The notes under the pieces: generated by a model | Database searches by the model: none | Seen by the model: the letters and a program-made list of their open reading frames with translations, nothing else | What the model was told of the DNA's origin: nothing | From: JAQSWP01 sp040255215 | Lineage (GTDB): Bacteria > Pseudomonadota > Alphaproteobacteria > Reyranellales > JAQSWP01 | Assembly (NCBI GenBank): GCA_040255215.1 | Contig: JBDZUM010000003.1 | Coordinates: 1 to 64,000, forward strand | DNA: 64,000 nucleotides | Reading direction: 5' to 3' | Part shown: piece after piece, positions 9,477 through 18,145 of the stretch | Position numbering within the stretch: the first letter of the stretch is position 1 | How the letters are laid out: each line of letters begins with the position of its first letter | Translations under genes and position numbers: made by a program

Positions 9477-10376
9477 TCAGGTCCGGTCTATACGGAAGCG
9501 CGACGGCGTGGTGCCCGTTAGCTTCCGGAAATTGTCGGTGAAGTGGCTGTGGCTGGCGAAGCCAACGGAGATCGCGATCTCGGCGATAGACTGTTCGGCG
9601 CCGAGCAACAGTTCCTTTGCCCGGAGGATGCGCCGTTCGATCAGGTAGCGATGCGGCGATGTGCCGGTGGAGGCCTTGAAGGCCTCGCCAAAATGATGTG
9701 TGCTCAAGCCTGCCAGCCCCGCCAGGTCGCTCAGGCTGATGTCGTCGGCGAGGTGTGCTTCGATGTAGTCGACGACGCGCCGCAGGCGCAGCGCGCCGAG
9801 TCCGCCGATCACTGGCGGCGACCGGCTGAGCCCATCGCCATAGGCACGGAAGACATGCACGGCGAGCGCCGACCCCAACCCCTCAGTATAGAGCCGCCCG
9901 CCCGCGCCGCGTTCGGCCAGTTCCCGGCGCCACGCCGCAGCCATGCCCTCGATGACCGGATCCCGGATGCCGATCTGGGTCCTCAGCTCCAGCTCCTTCC
10001 CATCGAAGGCCTCGCCGACGATCTGCTTGATGAAGGCCTGTTCCATCGCGATGACGAGAATGCGCGGCGAACTCGTCCAGCGCTGAAAGATCGGGCGGTC
10101 CCCGGAGTTGACATGGAGATCGCCGGAGACGATCCGGCGGCGCTCCGTTTCACGCATTTCCGGCAGCCGCCATTCCATCTGGAACGGCGTGCCCTCGTGA
10201 ATGGCGACCGTGAACTGCGTGGCGCCGATCTCAGTTCCCGGGTTCGGCTGCAATGTGCAGCGGCTGACGCCGACGCCGTCATGGACAACCCGCTCGGCGT
10301 AGGACAACCGAGCCGAAGGAGTTTCGGAGCCGAAGTCGAGCAATTCTATTTGGCTCTTGGGCTGCGAATCCGGCAT
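9477..10376 (-). CDS. AraC-family transcriptional regulator
   Basis: A 299-aa protein with a C-terminal AraC/XylS double HTH at residues ~200-299: RRVVDYIEAHLADDISLSDLA, LAGLSTHHFGEAFKASTG, then SIAEIAISVGFASHSHFT and NFRKLTGTTPSRFR. The N-terminal ~190 residues form an uncharacterised sensor domain. The start at 10376 was chosen for a GGAGG 9 nt upstream; an in-frame ATG at 10415 has no ribosome site. No obvious target operon is adjacent, so it may be an orphan or may control the lipoprotein across the AT-rich intergenic region. Confidence 0.88.
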   Translation of the reverse strand: MPDSQPKSQIELLDFGSETPSARLSYAERVVHDGVGVSRCTLQPNPGTEIGATQFTVAIHEGTPFQMEWRLPEMRETERRRIVSGDLHVNSGDRPIFQRWTSSPRILVIAMEQAFIKQIVGEAFDGKELELRTQIGIRDPVIEGMAAAWRRELAERGAGGRLYTEGLGSALAVHVFRAYGDGLSRSPPVIGGLGALRLRRVVDYIEAHLADDISLSDLAGLAGLSTHHFGEAFKASTGTSPHRYLIERRILRAKELLLGAEQSIAEIAISVGFASHSHFTDNFRKLTGTTPSRFRIDRT

Positions 10377-10624
10377 CCCTCGAAGCCTCCATACAATGGT
10401 ATTCAAGGTTGGCATCCGAACGTCGAGTATCTATATGTTGCCTCGATCGCTCCGAGCACAGCCTCGTGCAATGGTGGAAGGAATAGTAGAAGATTAGGAC
10501 AAGGATAAGGCGAGAATTTCAGAAGCAATACTGGTCAATATTTATATAAACTTTACCATATTTACTTGATTTCTGATTCTGGCAAATTCCCGGGCGCATT
10601 GCGCAGTAAACGGAGGAAAGCCCG

Positions 10625-11242
10625 ATGTATCCCCGCTCCAGTCTGTTCATTTGCGCTGCTGCGCTGTCGCTTCTGACTGCGTGCGATGATCCGCCGAAGG
10701 CGGATGACAGTATCTTTGAAAAAACGCTGCAGACTTATTACGACTCGCACCCTGTCTGCGTCGCGATTCCGCTGACATTCCCCGTCGACCTGCGCAGCGA
10801 CGGAGACACCGCCAGGAAGCGGCAGCTGGAACCTCTGGTGGCGGCCGGTCTGATCGCGGGCACCACTATCCAAAAGAACGAGCCCGCAGCGTCGGGACAA
10901 GGACAGGCGACCGACTATCTCCGCTACGCGCCGACTGCCGCCGGTGAGAAGGTCGTACGAAAGGGCGCGGACAGTTTTCTCGGCGGCACGGACATCTGTT
11001 TCGCGCGGCGGAAGGTCGTGAAGATCGAGTCCTTCACCGAGCCCGCCGACGCTGCCGGGGTGAAGGCCTCGCGTGTCACTTATGACTATGAACTAAAAGA
11101 CGTCGAGCCGTGGGCCACGGGACCCGATATCGCGGGCGCCTTCCCCCAGATTGCGGCTTTGCTGGCCAAGCCCGGTAACCAGGCGACCGACGTCCTGGTT
11201 CAGACCGATAACGGCTGGAAGCACGAACGCGACGTGCGCTGA
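10625..11242 (+). CDS. Predicted lipoprotein, unknown function
   Basis: A 205-aa protein with a type II signal peptide: hydrophobic stretch LFICAAALSLLTAC, with the lipobox Cys at residue 19 or so, followed by DDPP. The mature part is soluble, with no recognised domain; it contains two Cys that could pair. It is preceded by ~200 nt of AT-rich DNA (10416-10624) that could hold its promoter, and an AGGAAAG ribosome site. I do not recognise the family. Confidence 0.7.
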   Translation: MYPRSSLFICAAALSLLTACDDPPKADDSIFEKTLQTYYDSHPVCVAIPLTFPVDLRSDGDTARKRQLEPLVAAGLIAGTTIQKNEPAASGQGQATDYLRYAPTAAGEKVVRKGADSFLGGTDICFARRKVVKIESFTEPADAAGVKASRVTYDYELKDVEPWATGPDIAGAFPQIAALLAKPGNQATDVLVQTDNGWKHERDVR

Positions 11243-11547
11243 CGAAAAGCCTGTCGAAATCGAAGCCGAACTCGTGCTACACAGCCACGGGCTGCAACCG
11301 GCTCTTGCGCTGCGGCACTATGCCAGTCCCGTCGCCTGGCGATTACCCCGATTTCTCGACAATCTCCGGTTGAACGCGGAAGCGGTGCGTCTGCCGCGCA
11401 CCAATATCAACGGGTGTCGCTGGTGACTTCTTCCCGAGGCCCGTGCCGCATCTGAGCGACGAGCCATTCTCCCCAGCGACAGATCGTCGAACAGCTCCGC
11501 TCGGCGCGTTGAATGCCACGAGCGATGCGACGGGAGGAGGCAGTGCC
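11243..11547. other. Intergenic, no convincing gene
   Basis: These 305 nt show no open frame with a ribosome site or recognisable motif on either strand. The final 20 nt hold the strong GGGAGGAGG ribosome site of the following frameshifted gene. The rest may be decayed coding sequence. Confidence 0.5.
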
Positions 11548-12376
11548 ATGGCAAAGGAGATTCCTCAAGAACCCGGCGAACCGTCGCGCGCCGATTGGCG
11601 CGATCCCACGAACTACAAATCCCTGCTGACTCTTGACCGTTCCGGCTGGGCTTGGAATTGGCTCCGCCGAAATCCCGACTACATTGCCCGAACGAGTCAA
11701 CTTCTTGCGCGTAGGCGGCTCGAACAGCCCGGCACGCGATTGCGCGTCATCACCACATCGGATGCCGAGGAGGCGCGCGATTGGGGTTTGCACTTTCGCG
11801 GAGGCGCCGATCCGCCCGGCAACCGATGCCTGCATCTTCTGGCGAGCCGATTGGGATACATCGGTGCTGGCTGCCGAGACGCTGCCAGTGCGGCACGGCG
11901 ATGGCGATGCCTTCGACATCCGCCGTTTCGACAGCGTGGCGACCGTACTACGGTGCCCTGACGGCCACGAGCATCTGCTCCTCAGTGATGGGGTACATCA
12001 CCTCCAGATGGAAGTGACGGCGGGCAGCCTGCTCGATGGCCCCGTTCGCTTCCGCTACGAGCTGTCCGGCTTCAAGCATATCGAGGCGAAGACGCTGACG
12101 CTGCGCCGCCTGATGCTGCTCCACCGCCTTGGACGCTTCCCGAGCGGGCTCTATCCCCCGGAACGCCGCGCCCGCCGCTGGGCGATGGCGCTTCGGGCCC
12201 ATGACGCGGTGGGGGCCGGTGCCAGTCATCGCGAAATCGCCGCGGCGCTCTTCGGCGAGAAGGTCGTCAAGGAAGATTGGTGCGGCCGGTCAGACTATCT
12301 GCGCCTTCGGGTACAACGGCTCCTCCGAATGGCGGACAAGCTGGTGAACGGCGGCTATCGCGATCTCTTGCGATGA
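11548..12376 (+). pseudogene. DUF2285-family regulator, frameshifted
   Basis: From the ATG at 11548 the first frame reads a normal N-terminus (RADWRDPTNYKSLLTLDRSG, WAWNWLRRNPDY) up to DWGLHF near 11800. The family-consistent sequence then continues in the next frame (AEAPIRPATDACIFWRADWD) to the conserved end with LRRLMLLHRLGRFPSGLYPP and NGGYRDLLR. The span of 829 nt is one more than a multiple of three, consistent with a one-base insertion around 11790-11805, near the run GGGGTTT. It is either a pseudogene or a sequencing error. The intact gene would encode an ICE regulator with a C-terminal DUF2285 domain. Confidence 0.75.
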
Positions 12377-12442
12377 GCCGGAACGCGGAAGGAGTAGCGG
12401 CCTTTGCGGCCGTACGAGTGAGAGGGCGGCTGGGGATTCCGT

Positions 12443-12484
12443 GACGGGTTGAGGAGGCGAGAGAGAGGCTCTTGCCGGCCCGTC
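12443..12484 (+). promoter_or_regulatory. Class A leader hairpin, copy 1 (before ardC-like gene)
   Basis: GACGGG (12443-12448) pairs with CCCGTC (12479-12484) and presents a purine-rich GCGAGAGAGAGGCTC segment. It ends 13 nt before the start codon. The same GACGGG ... GAGAGAGAG ... CCGTC layout recurs before parB, the DUF6878 gene and the strawberry-notch-like gene. Confidence 0.6.
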
Positions 12485-12497
12485 TCGGAGATCCGCG

Positions 12498-13460
12498 ATG
12501 TCACGTTCAACCGCTTGCGCTCGCTCCGGTCGGGACCGGGCGAGCCTCTATCAGGAAATCACCGACAAGTTTATCGCCGAGCTGGAGGCAGGCCGCGTGC
12601 CCTGGGTCCAGCCCTGGGGCACGACGGCGGCGAAGGCATCGCTCGCCATGCCGAAGAATGCTGCGACCAGCCATTGCTACTCCGGGATCAATGTGCTGAT
12701 CCTGTGGCGTGCAGTCGTAGAGCGCGGCTTTTCGGGCCAGCGCTGGCTCACGTTTCGCCAGGCGCTTGGGCTCGGCGGCCATGTCCGTAAGGGCGAGACC
12801 GGCACGACTGTCGTCTATGCCGACCGCTTCGTTCCCGACGAGGAGCGCCGGCGGGCCGAACGCGACGGGGACGAGCCGGGGGCCATCCCTTTCCTGAAGC
12901 GCTTCACGGTCTTCAACACCGACCAATGCGAGGGCCTGCCGCGGGAGCTCTCGACCTCGCCGCCGCCCGTGGCAGAGGGCATGATCCTGCCGCAGGCCGA
13001 GGCCCTGATCGCGGCCACGGGCGCGGATTTCCGCATCGGCGGCGACCGAGCCTTCTACAGCCCATCGCACGATTTCGTCCAAGTGCCTCGGCCCGACGCC
13101 TACTTCGAGCCGATCAACTGGCACCGCACGGCGCTGCACGAGCTCGGCCATTGGAGCGGCCATCCCTCCCGGCTCGGCCGTGACCTGTCGGGCGGGTTCG
13201 GTTCCGTGCCCTATGCCAAAGAAGAGCTCTGTGCGGAGATGACCAGTGCCTTCGTCTGCGCCACGCTCGGCATCGTGCCGACCGTGCGGCACGCCGACTA
13301 CCTCGGATCCTGGCTCGAGGTGCTGCGCGAGGATGACCGCGCCATCGTTCGTGCCGCGAGCGCCGCGTCAAAAGCCGCGGACTATCTGCTCACCTTCCAG
13401 TCGCATCCCGACGAGCCCGTCGATATGGCGGCCGACGAAGACGAGCAGGAGGCGGCGTGA
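12498..13460 (+). CDS. ArdC-like antirestriction protein / zincin
   Basis: A 320-aa protein with the two parts of the ArdC family. The N-terminal ssDNA-binding domain spans residues ~15-125 (LYQEITDKFIAELEAGRVPW ... GHVRKGETGTTVVYADRF). The zincin-like metallopeptidase domain carries HELGH at 214-218 and a downstream Glu in KEELCAEM as third ligand. ArdC proteins bind incoming single-stranded DNA and protect conjugating elements from restriction. The gene starts 13 nt after a class A leader hairpin. It fits an ICE establishment gene. Confidence 0.9.
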   Translation: MSRSTACARSGRDRASLYQEITDKFIAELEAGRVPWVQPWGTTAAKASLAMPKNAATSHCYSGINVLILWRAVVERGFSGQRWLTFRQALGLGGHVRKGETGTTVVYADRFVPDEERRRAERDGDEPGAIPFLKRFTVFNTDQCEGLPRELSTSPPPVAEGMILPQAEALIAATGADFRIGGDRAFYSPSHDFVQVPRPDAYFEPINWHRTALHELGHWSGHPSRLGRDLSGGFGSVPYAKEELCAEMTSAFVCATLGIVPTVRHADYLGSWLEVLREDDRAIVRAASAASKAADYLLTFQSHPDEPVDMAADEDEQEAA

Positions 13461-13497
13461 TGCGTTTGCACAGCGATCACCGCAAGTCGGTATGCGG

Positions 13498-14463
13498 TTA
13501 TGCTGCTTGCCGCGCGTGTTCGCAGCGGTGAATTTCGACCGTGACGTGGGAGAGCTGCGGCAGCTCGCGGAGCCTCGCTTTGTAGTGGCCGGGTTCTTGG
13601 GGGCGATCAGATATGACCGATACGATCACCGCCATATGGCCGGGGCCGATCCGCCACAGATGCAGATCTGAAACCCGATCCCCATCATGTTCGAGTGTAT
13701 GGCGGATCTGCTCCGACAGAGCGGTGTCCGGCATCGTGTCGAGCAGAACCGCCCCCGCGTCCCGAAGCAGTCCCCATGACCAACGGGCAATAACGACGCC
13801 TCCCACAATCCCCATGAGCGGGTCCATCCAGAGCCAGCCGTAAAACCGCCCGCCGAGCAGTCCAGCGATCGCCAGAACAGAGGTCAGCGCATCGGTGAGG
13901 ACATGGAAATAGGCGGAACGCAGATTATGATCCTGATGGCCATGCGCATGCGCGTGTGGGTGACCGTCCTGCCGACCATGGTCATGGTGCTGATGATCGT
14001 GGTGACCGCCGTCGTGGAGCAGCCACGCGCTCACCAGATTGACGATCAGTCCCAAAACAGCCACGGCAATGGCCTCATTGAAGCGAATAGGGATAGGCGC
14101 GGTGAGGCGGAGCACGGACTCGAACCCGATCAACAGGGCGATAACTGCCAAGATGACGGCGCTTGAATATCCGGCCAGCTCTCCGAGCTTGCCGGTTCCG
14201 AATGTGAAGCGCTCGTCGTGAGCGTTGCGGCGTGCGTAGAGATAGGCGACAGCCGCAATCGTAAGCGCCCCGGCATGGGTCGCCATGTGAAAACCGTCGG
14301 CCAGCAGCGCCATCGACCCGAACATGGCTCCGGCGATGATCTCTCCGAACATCATCACAGCCGTCAGGCCGATGACGATCCAGGTCCGCCGCTCGTTGCG
14401 GGCATGATCCGCACCAAGGAAAACATGATCGTGTTGCCAGGACTCGACGGAATCGGAGTGCAT
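13498..14463 (-). CDS. dmeF: Cation diffusion facilitator, DmeF/CzcD type
   Basis: A 321-aa inner-membrane divalent-metal/proton antiporter. Six membrane segments are visible, with the paired acidic/His sites HMATHAGAL in helix II and HVLTDALTSVLAIAG in helix V. A very His-rich cytosolic loop (HHDHQHHDHG, HPHAHAHGHQDH) lies between helices IV and V, and the protein ends in a metal-binding cytoplasmic domain. The Co/Ni family DmeF has this architecture. It lies 14 nt downstream of its presumed repressor, so the two form a dmeRF operon on the minus strand. Confidence 0.9.
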   Translation of the reverse strand: MHSDSVESWQHDHVFLGADHARNERRTWIVIGLTAVMMFGEIIAGAMFGSMALLADGFHMATHAGALTIAAVAYLYARRNAHDERFTFGTGKLGELAGYSSAVILAVIALLIGFESVLRLTAPIPIRFNEAIAVAVLGLIVNLVSAWLLHDGGHHDHQHHDHGRQDGHPHAHAHGHQDHNLRSAYFHVLTDALTSVLAIAGLLGGRFYGWLWMDPLMGIVGGVVIARWSWGLLRDAGAVLLDTMPDTALSEQIRHTLEHDGDRVSDLHLWRIGPGHMAVIVSVISDRPQEPGHYKARLRELPQLSHVTVEIHRCEHARQAA

Positions 14464-14477
14464 TTGAAGCCTTCGCT

Positions 14478-14744
14478 TTAGAGGTATTTCGTAATCTCGC
14501 GGAACTCCGCGATCTTCTGTTGAACTTCAGGCGGTAGCGGGCCCGTAACCTCCCCCAAGTGGTGGTCGATGTGATCGATGATCAGCATCTGCTTAGCCTT
14601 CTCTAGTGCCTTGATCACGGCCTGCATCTGTTGGGCGATCACCATTCCGTCCCGTCCCTCGACGACCATACGGACGACAGTTGAGAGATGGCCTTCGGCG
14701 CGGCGAAGACGCCTGAGAATATCCGGATTGTCTGCATGGCTCAT
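14478..14744 (-). CDS. dmeR: RcnR/CsoR-family metal-responsive repressor (DmeR)
   Basis: An 88-aa all-helical repressor starting MSHADNPDILRRLRRAEGHL, with His3 and the DHIDHHLG His pair that form the RcnR/FrmR metal site, and the EFREITKYL end of the alphaproteobacterial subgroup. The Cys expected in the second helix (as in the AECAAVLQQ motif) is absent: the segment reads GRDGMVIAQQM. A Cys-free metal site may shift specificity. It is first in the operon with dmeF and is preceded by a G-tract palindrome that is the probable operator. Confidence 0.85.
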   Translation of the reverse strand: MSHADNPDILRRLRRAEGHLSTVVRMVVEGRDGMVIAQQMQAVIKALEKAKQMLIIDHIDHHLGEVTGPLPPEVQQKIAEFREITKYL

Positions 14745-14755
14745 AGTTGTTATCC

Positions 14756-14774
14756 TATCCCCCTGGAGGGGATA
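14756..14774. promoter_or_regulatory. RcnR-type operator of dmeRF
   Basis: TATCCCC - 5 nt - GGGGATA, a perfect inverted repeat 12 nt upstream of the dmeR start. RcnR/CsoR-family operators typically have a G/C-tract flanked by AT-rich inverted repeats, which this matches. Confidence 0.75.
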
Positions 14775-14917
14775 CGGTCAAGTATGATAAACTTCGGTAG
14801 CGTCTCAGTTTGGCTCTCGCTTTTGGTAAGAGACGCGGCTTATCGCAGGCGGGGCGTTGCTCGGCTCCGATCTATTGGGGCATTCATTCGCTTCCCCACT
14901 TCGCATTAAGGATGCCT

Positions 14918-15298
14918 ATGGCAGATCGTCTGAAGAACTGGGCGCGTATCATTAAGCGGGATGTACATGCGCTGTACCTCGCCAGCCGCGATCCTCGCGT
15001 GCCCTGGTATGCCAAAGCCTTGGCCCTTGTCGTGGTGGGCTACGCGCTCTCCCCGATCGATCTTATTCCCGATTTCATTCCGGTTCTGGGCTACCTGGAT
15101 GACGTGATCCTGCTTCCGCTTGGTATCCTTCTCGTCATTCGCCTGATCCCTCCGAAAATTCTGGCTGAACACCGTGACTTGGCCGCAGCGGCTCAGGAGC
15201 GCCCGGTGAGCCGCAGAGCGGCTGTTGTGATTGTCTGCATCTGGGCAGCTTGTATTGGACTGTCGGGATGGTTCGTCTATCGCTATTTCGGGCGCTGA
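14918..15298 (+). CDS. YkvA-family (DUF1232) membrane protein
   Basis: A 126-aa protein containing the DUF1232 signature VPWYAKALALVVVGYALSPI DLIPDF (split here) and a following acidic GYLDDV, then a C-terminal membrane helix (VVIVCIWAACIGLSGWFVY). Function is unknown; related proteins often accompany metal or stress loci. The start at 14918 sits 7 nt after TAAGG; an in-frame ATG at 14912 is too close to that site. It is transcribed away from dmeRF. Confidence 0.85.
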   Translation: MADRLKNWARIIKRDVHALYLASRDPRVPWYAKALALVVVGYALSPIDLIPDFIPVLGYLDDVILLPLGILLVIRLIPPKILAEHRDLAAAAQERPVSRRAAVVIVCIWAACIGLSGWFVYRYFGR

Positions 15299-15363
15299 AA
15301 TTCAAACGGACACACTGCCCGGACGCGTTGGCTCCAGAGGGAGAGGCGGGAGGGGGACTTTGT

Positions 15364-15406
15364 GACGGGTTTGGAGGTCGAGAGAGAGGCTCCCGGCCGG
15401 CCCGTC
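15364..15406 (+). promoter_or_regulatory. Class A leader hairpin, copy 2 (before parB)
   Basis: GACGGG (15364-15369) pairs with CCCGTC (15401-15406), enclosing GGTCGAGAGAGAGGCTC. It ends 13 nt before the parB start, the same spacing as copy 1, and the sequence is close to identical to copy 1 over most of its length. Confidence 0.6.
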
Positions 15407-15419
15407 ATGGAGAACCGAC

Positions 15420-17501
15420 ATGGCAACCGCCAATCCCAAGATCGTCCTGAGCCGGTCCCAGGACATTCCCTTCAACAAGCTGGTGCTGTCCCAGGCGAAC
15501 GTCCGCCGGGTGAAGGCCGGCATCTCGGTCGAGGACCTGGCCGAGGATATCGCCCGGCGCACGCTCCTGCAGAGCTTGAGCGTGCGGCCGGTACTGAACG
15601 CTGAGGGCGTCGCGACCGGCATGTACGAGGTTCCGGCCGGCGGCCGGCGCTTCCGTGCGCTCGAACTGCTCGTGAAGCAGAAGCGCATGGCCAAGACCCA
15701 GCCCGTGCCGTGCGTCGTGCGCGAAGGCGGGACGCCCGAGGAGGACAGCCTGGCCGAGAACGTCCAGCGCGTCGCGCTCCATCCGCTCGACCAGTTCCGG
15801 GCCTTCCAGACCCTTCGCGACTCCGGCCTGGGTGAGGACGAGATCGCCGCCCGTTTCTTCGTCAGCCCCAGCGTCGTGAAGCAGCGCCTGAAGCTCGCAT
15901 CGGTCTCGCCGAAGCTCCTCGACATCTATGCCGGCGACGAGATGACGCTCGAGCAGCTCATGGCCTTCACCGTCACCAATGACCATGACCGGCAGGAGCA
16001 GGTGTGGGAGCAGCTTGCCCGCTCCTACAACAAGGAGCCCTATTACATCCGCCGCCAACTTACCGAAGGCGCCATCCGTGCCTCCGACAAGCGGGCGCAA
16101 TTCGTTGGCATCGAGGTCTACGAGGCGGCCGGTGGCGCCGTCATGCGCGATCTCTTCCAGCAGGACGATGGCGGCTGGCTGCAGGATCCGGCACTGCTCG
16201 ACCGGCTCGTCGTCGAGAAGCTGACCAAAGAGGCGGAGGCGCTCCGCGGCGAGGGCTGGAAATGGATCGAGGTCGCGGCGGAGTTTCCCTACGGCCATAC
16301 CGCCGGTCTCCGCCGCCTTGCCGGGGAGACGGCATCGCCTACCGACGAGGAGCAGGCGACCCACGACGCGCTGCGCGCCGAGTACAACAAGCTGGAGGAG
16401 ACCTACGCGGAGGTCGAAGAACTCCCCGACGAGGTCGACCAGCGTCTCGGCGAGATCGAGACAGCGCTGGAGGCGTTCGACGATCGCCCTGTGATCTACG
16501 ATCCCGCCGACATTGCCCGTGCCGGCGCCTTCGTCAGCATTGATGGCGACGGCGATCTGCGCATCGAGCGCGGCTATGTCCGTCCCGAGGATGAAGCGCC
16601 GGCCGAGCCGGACGCCGATGGCGACGCGCCCGAAGGTTCCGAGGACGACGGCGATGTCCAGCGCACGGTGGTCACCATCGGCGGCAACGGATCGTCGGCG
16701 AGTGCCGAGACCGCCGAGGAGGAAGATGGCATCAAGCCGCTGCCCGACCGTCTGGTCACCGAGCTCACCGCTCATCGCACGCTGGCGCTGCGCGACGCGC
16801 TGGCGAACGATCCCGACACCGCCTTCGTCGCGGTTCTTCATGCGCTCTGTCTCAACGCCTTCTATCGCTATGCGTCTGAGACCTGCCTGGAGATCGCGGC
16901 GAAGAGCGCGAGCTTCGGCACGCAGGCGCCGGGGCTCAACGACAGTGCGTCGGCCAAGGCGATCGAGGGCCGGCACGCGCAATGGGCCGGACAATTGCCG
17001 AAGGACGCCAGTGACCTCTGGAACGCGCTCATCGCCTTCGACGGCGACAGCCGCGCATCGCTGTTCGCGCACTGCGCGTCGCTTTCGGTCAACGCGGTCC
17101 ATGAGCCGTGGAACCGCAACCCGCGCCGCATCGTCCATGCGGGACGGGTCGCCCGAGCCGTCGGTCTCGACATGGTCGCGGCCGGTTGGACGCCGACCGT
17201 CGACAACTATCTCGGCCGCGTCACCAAGGCACGCATCCTCGAAGCCGTGCGCGAGGCCAAGGGCGAAGCCTCGGCCCAGCTCATCGACCACCTCAAGAAG
17301 CCGGACATGGCGAAGGAGGCCGAGCGCCTGCTCGCCGGATCGGGGTGGCTGCCCGAGCCGCTTCGCCTGCCGGACGCCGAGACGGCTGTCGACGAACCGG
17401 CCACGACCGAGAATCTACCGGCGTTCCTCGATGACGACGAAGGCGCCTCCGTGGACTCCGATCCGAAAGAGCCGCAGCCGCCCGCCATCGCGGCAGAATG
17501 A
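15420..17501 (+). CDS. ParB/Spo0J-family protein of the ICE
   Basis: A 693-aa protein with a ParB N-terminal CTPase domain (residues ~15-125; GGRRFRAL at 74-81, and AENVQR), followed by a KorB-like HTH (GEDEIAARFFVSPSVVKQRLKL). The remaining ~450 residues are family-specific and include a very acidic linker. ParB-like proteins of this length lacking an adjacent ParA are typical of alphaproteobacterial ICEs and large plasmids. A class A leader hairpin precedes it. Its role in ICE maintenance or regulation is inferred. Confidence 0.9.
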   Translation: MATANPKIVLSRSQDIPFNKLVLSQANVRRVKAGISVEDLAEDIARRTLLQSLSVRPVLNAEGVATGMYEVPAGGRRFRALELLVKQKRMAKTQPVPCVVREGGTPEEDSLAENVQRVALHPLDQFRAFQTLRDSGLGEDEIAARFFVSPSVVKQRLKLASVSPKLLDIYAGDEMTLEQLMAFTVTNDHDRQEQVWEQLARSYNKEPYYIRRQLTEGAIRASDKRAQFVGIEVYEAAGGAVMRDLFQQDDGGWLQDPALLDRLVVEKLTKEAEALRGEGWKWIEVAAEFPYGHTAGLRRLAGETASPTDEEQATHDALRAEYNKLEETYAEVEELPDEVDQRLGEIETALEAFDDRPVIYDPADIARAGAFVSIDGDGDLRIERGYVRPEDEAPAEPDADGDAPEGSEDDGDVQRTVVTIGGNGSSASAETAEEEDGIKPLPDRLVTELTAHRTLALRDALANDPDTAFVAVLHALCLNAFYRYASETCLEIAAKSASFGTQAPGLNDSASAKAIEGRHAQWAGQLPKDASDLWNALIAFDGDSRASLFAHCASLSVNAVHEPWNRNPRRIVHAGRVARAVGLDMVAAGWTPTVDNYLGRVTKARILEAVREAKGEASAQLIDHLKKPDMAKEAERLLAGSGWLPEPLRLPDAETAVDEPATTENLPAFLDDDEGASVDSDPKEPQPPAIAAE

Positions 17502-17548
17502 CCTCGACCAGCGGGGCGGCGCTTGTCGCCCCGTACCCTCTCACACAG

Positions 17549-17601
17549 AGCCCGGCCTCCTGAGCTTGTCGCAGGGGCGCCGGGCTTTCGCATTTCAGGA
17601 G
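17549..17601 (+). promoter_or_regulatory. Class B leader hairpin, copy 1
   Basis: AGCCCGGC (17549-17556) pairs with GCCGGGCT (17579-17586) with a 22-nt loop, followed by TTCGCATTTCAGGAGA that carries the ribosome site of the gene at 17609. The same stem and the same spacing to the ribosome site recur before two further genes. There is no T-run, so it is not a plain terminator. Confidence 0.6.
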
Positions 17602-17608
17602 ACTTTCG

Positions 17609-18145
17609 ATGGACTGGTACACCTCCTGCTCCTACGAGCCCGATCGAAAGCGTCGCTTCCATACCGTCGCCCGGGCGCGGCTTCGTTGCCTCGCCGCGGA
17701 ACTCGGCTTTTCGCCCGCATCGTTCGATCTGCGCTCGAACCAGGGCGGGATCGCCGTGTCCGGCGAGATCACGCTCCATCATGAGCGCGTCTATGTGCAG
17801 GTCTGCCAGCCGGCGACCCGTGCCGACACCGGCATCCTCATCCGCAGTTGCGAAGGCCGGCGCGACTATACGGGCGGATGCAACAACTTCGCGCCGCTGC
17901 GGCTCCTTGATGACATTCCGGCGCTCGCCGAGCGGGTCCGCGCGGTGATCGCGGCCAACGGCGGCCGCGCCCACGCAGCATGTGAGGGGGAGGACAATCG
18001 GGACGGGCGAGCCGGGTCGGGCCGAGAGAGAGCCCGCCGGCCGTCCCGCAACCCGCATCAGGAGGTCAATCATGACCGACACCACATCGGCCCCCACTGT
18101 CAATCCGGACTGGGAATCCTGGCAGGCTCAGGCGGGAGAACGTGA
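17609..18145 (+). CDS. ICE-associated hypothetical protein
   Basis: The N-terminal ~125 residues (MDWYTSCSYEPDRKRRFHTV..., QVCQPATRADTGILIRSCEG, GRRDYTGGCNNF) look like a compact conserved protein with several Cys, family not recognised. The frame then stays open through the class A hairpin at 18000-18047 and ends 74 nt inside the next gene. The last ~50 residues are therefore likely read-through of non-coding sequence, suggesting loss of an ancestral stop near 17980. It has an AGGAGA ribosome site behind a class B hairpin. Confidence 0.65.
   Translation: MDWYTSCSYEPDRKRRFHTVARARLRCLAAELGFSPASFDLRSNQGGIAVSGEITLHHERVYVQVCQPATRADTGILIRSCEGRRDYTGGCNNFAPLRLLDDIPALAERVRAVIAANGGRAHAACEGEDNRDGRAGSGRERARRPSRNPHQEVNHDRHHIGPHCQSGLGILAGSGGRT
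18000..18047 (+). promoter_or_regulatory. Class A leader hairpin, copy 3
   Basis: GGGACGG (18000-18006) pairs with CCGTCCC (18041-18047) around a loop containing GCCGAGAGAGAGC. It ends 24 nt before the DUF6878 start. The loop purine tract is shared with copies 1, 2 and 4, whereas the stem bases have changed while keeping pairing. Confidence 0.6.

Noticed and set aside
15405..17291. 628-codon minus-strand frame opposite parB
   Set aside because: It mirrors parB codon by codon in GC-rich DNA, and its Arg/Gly/Val-rich sequence has no recognisable fold.
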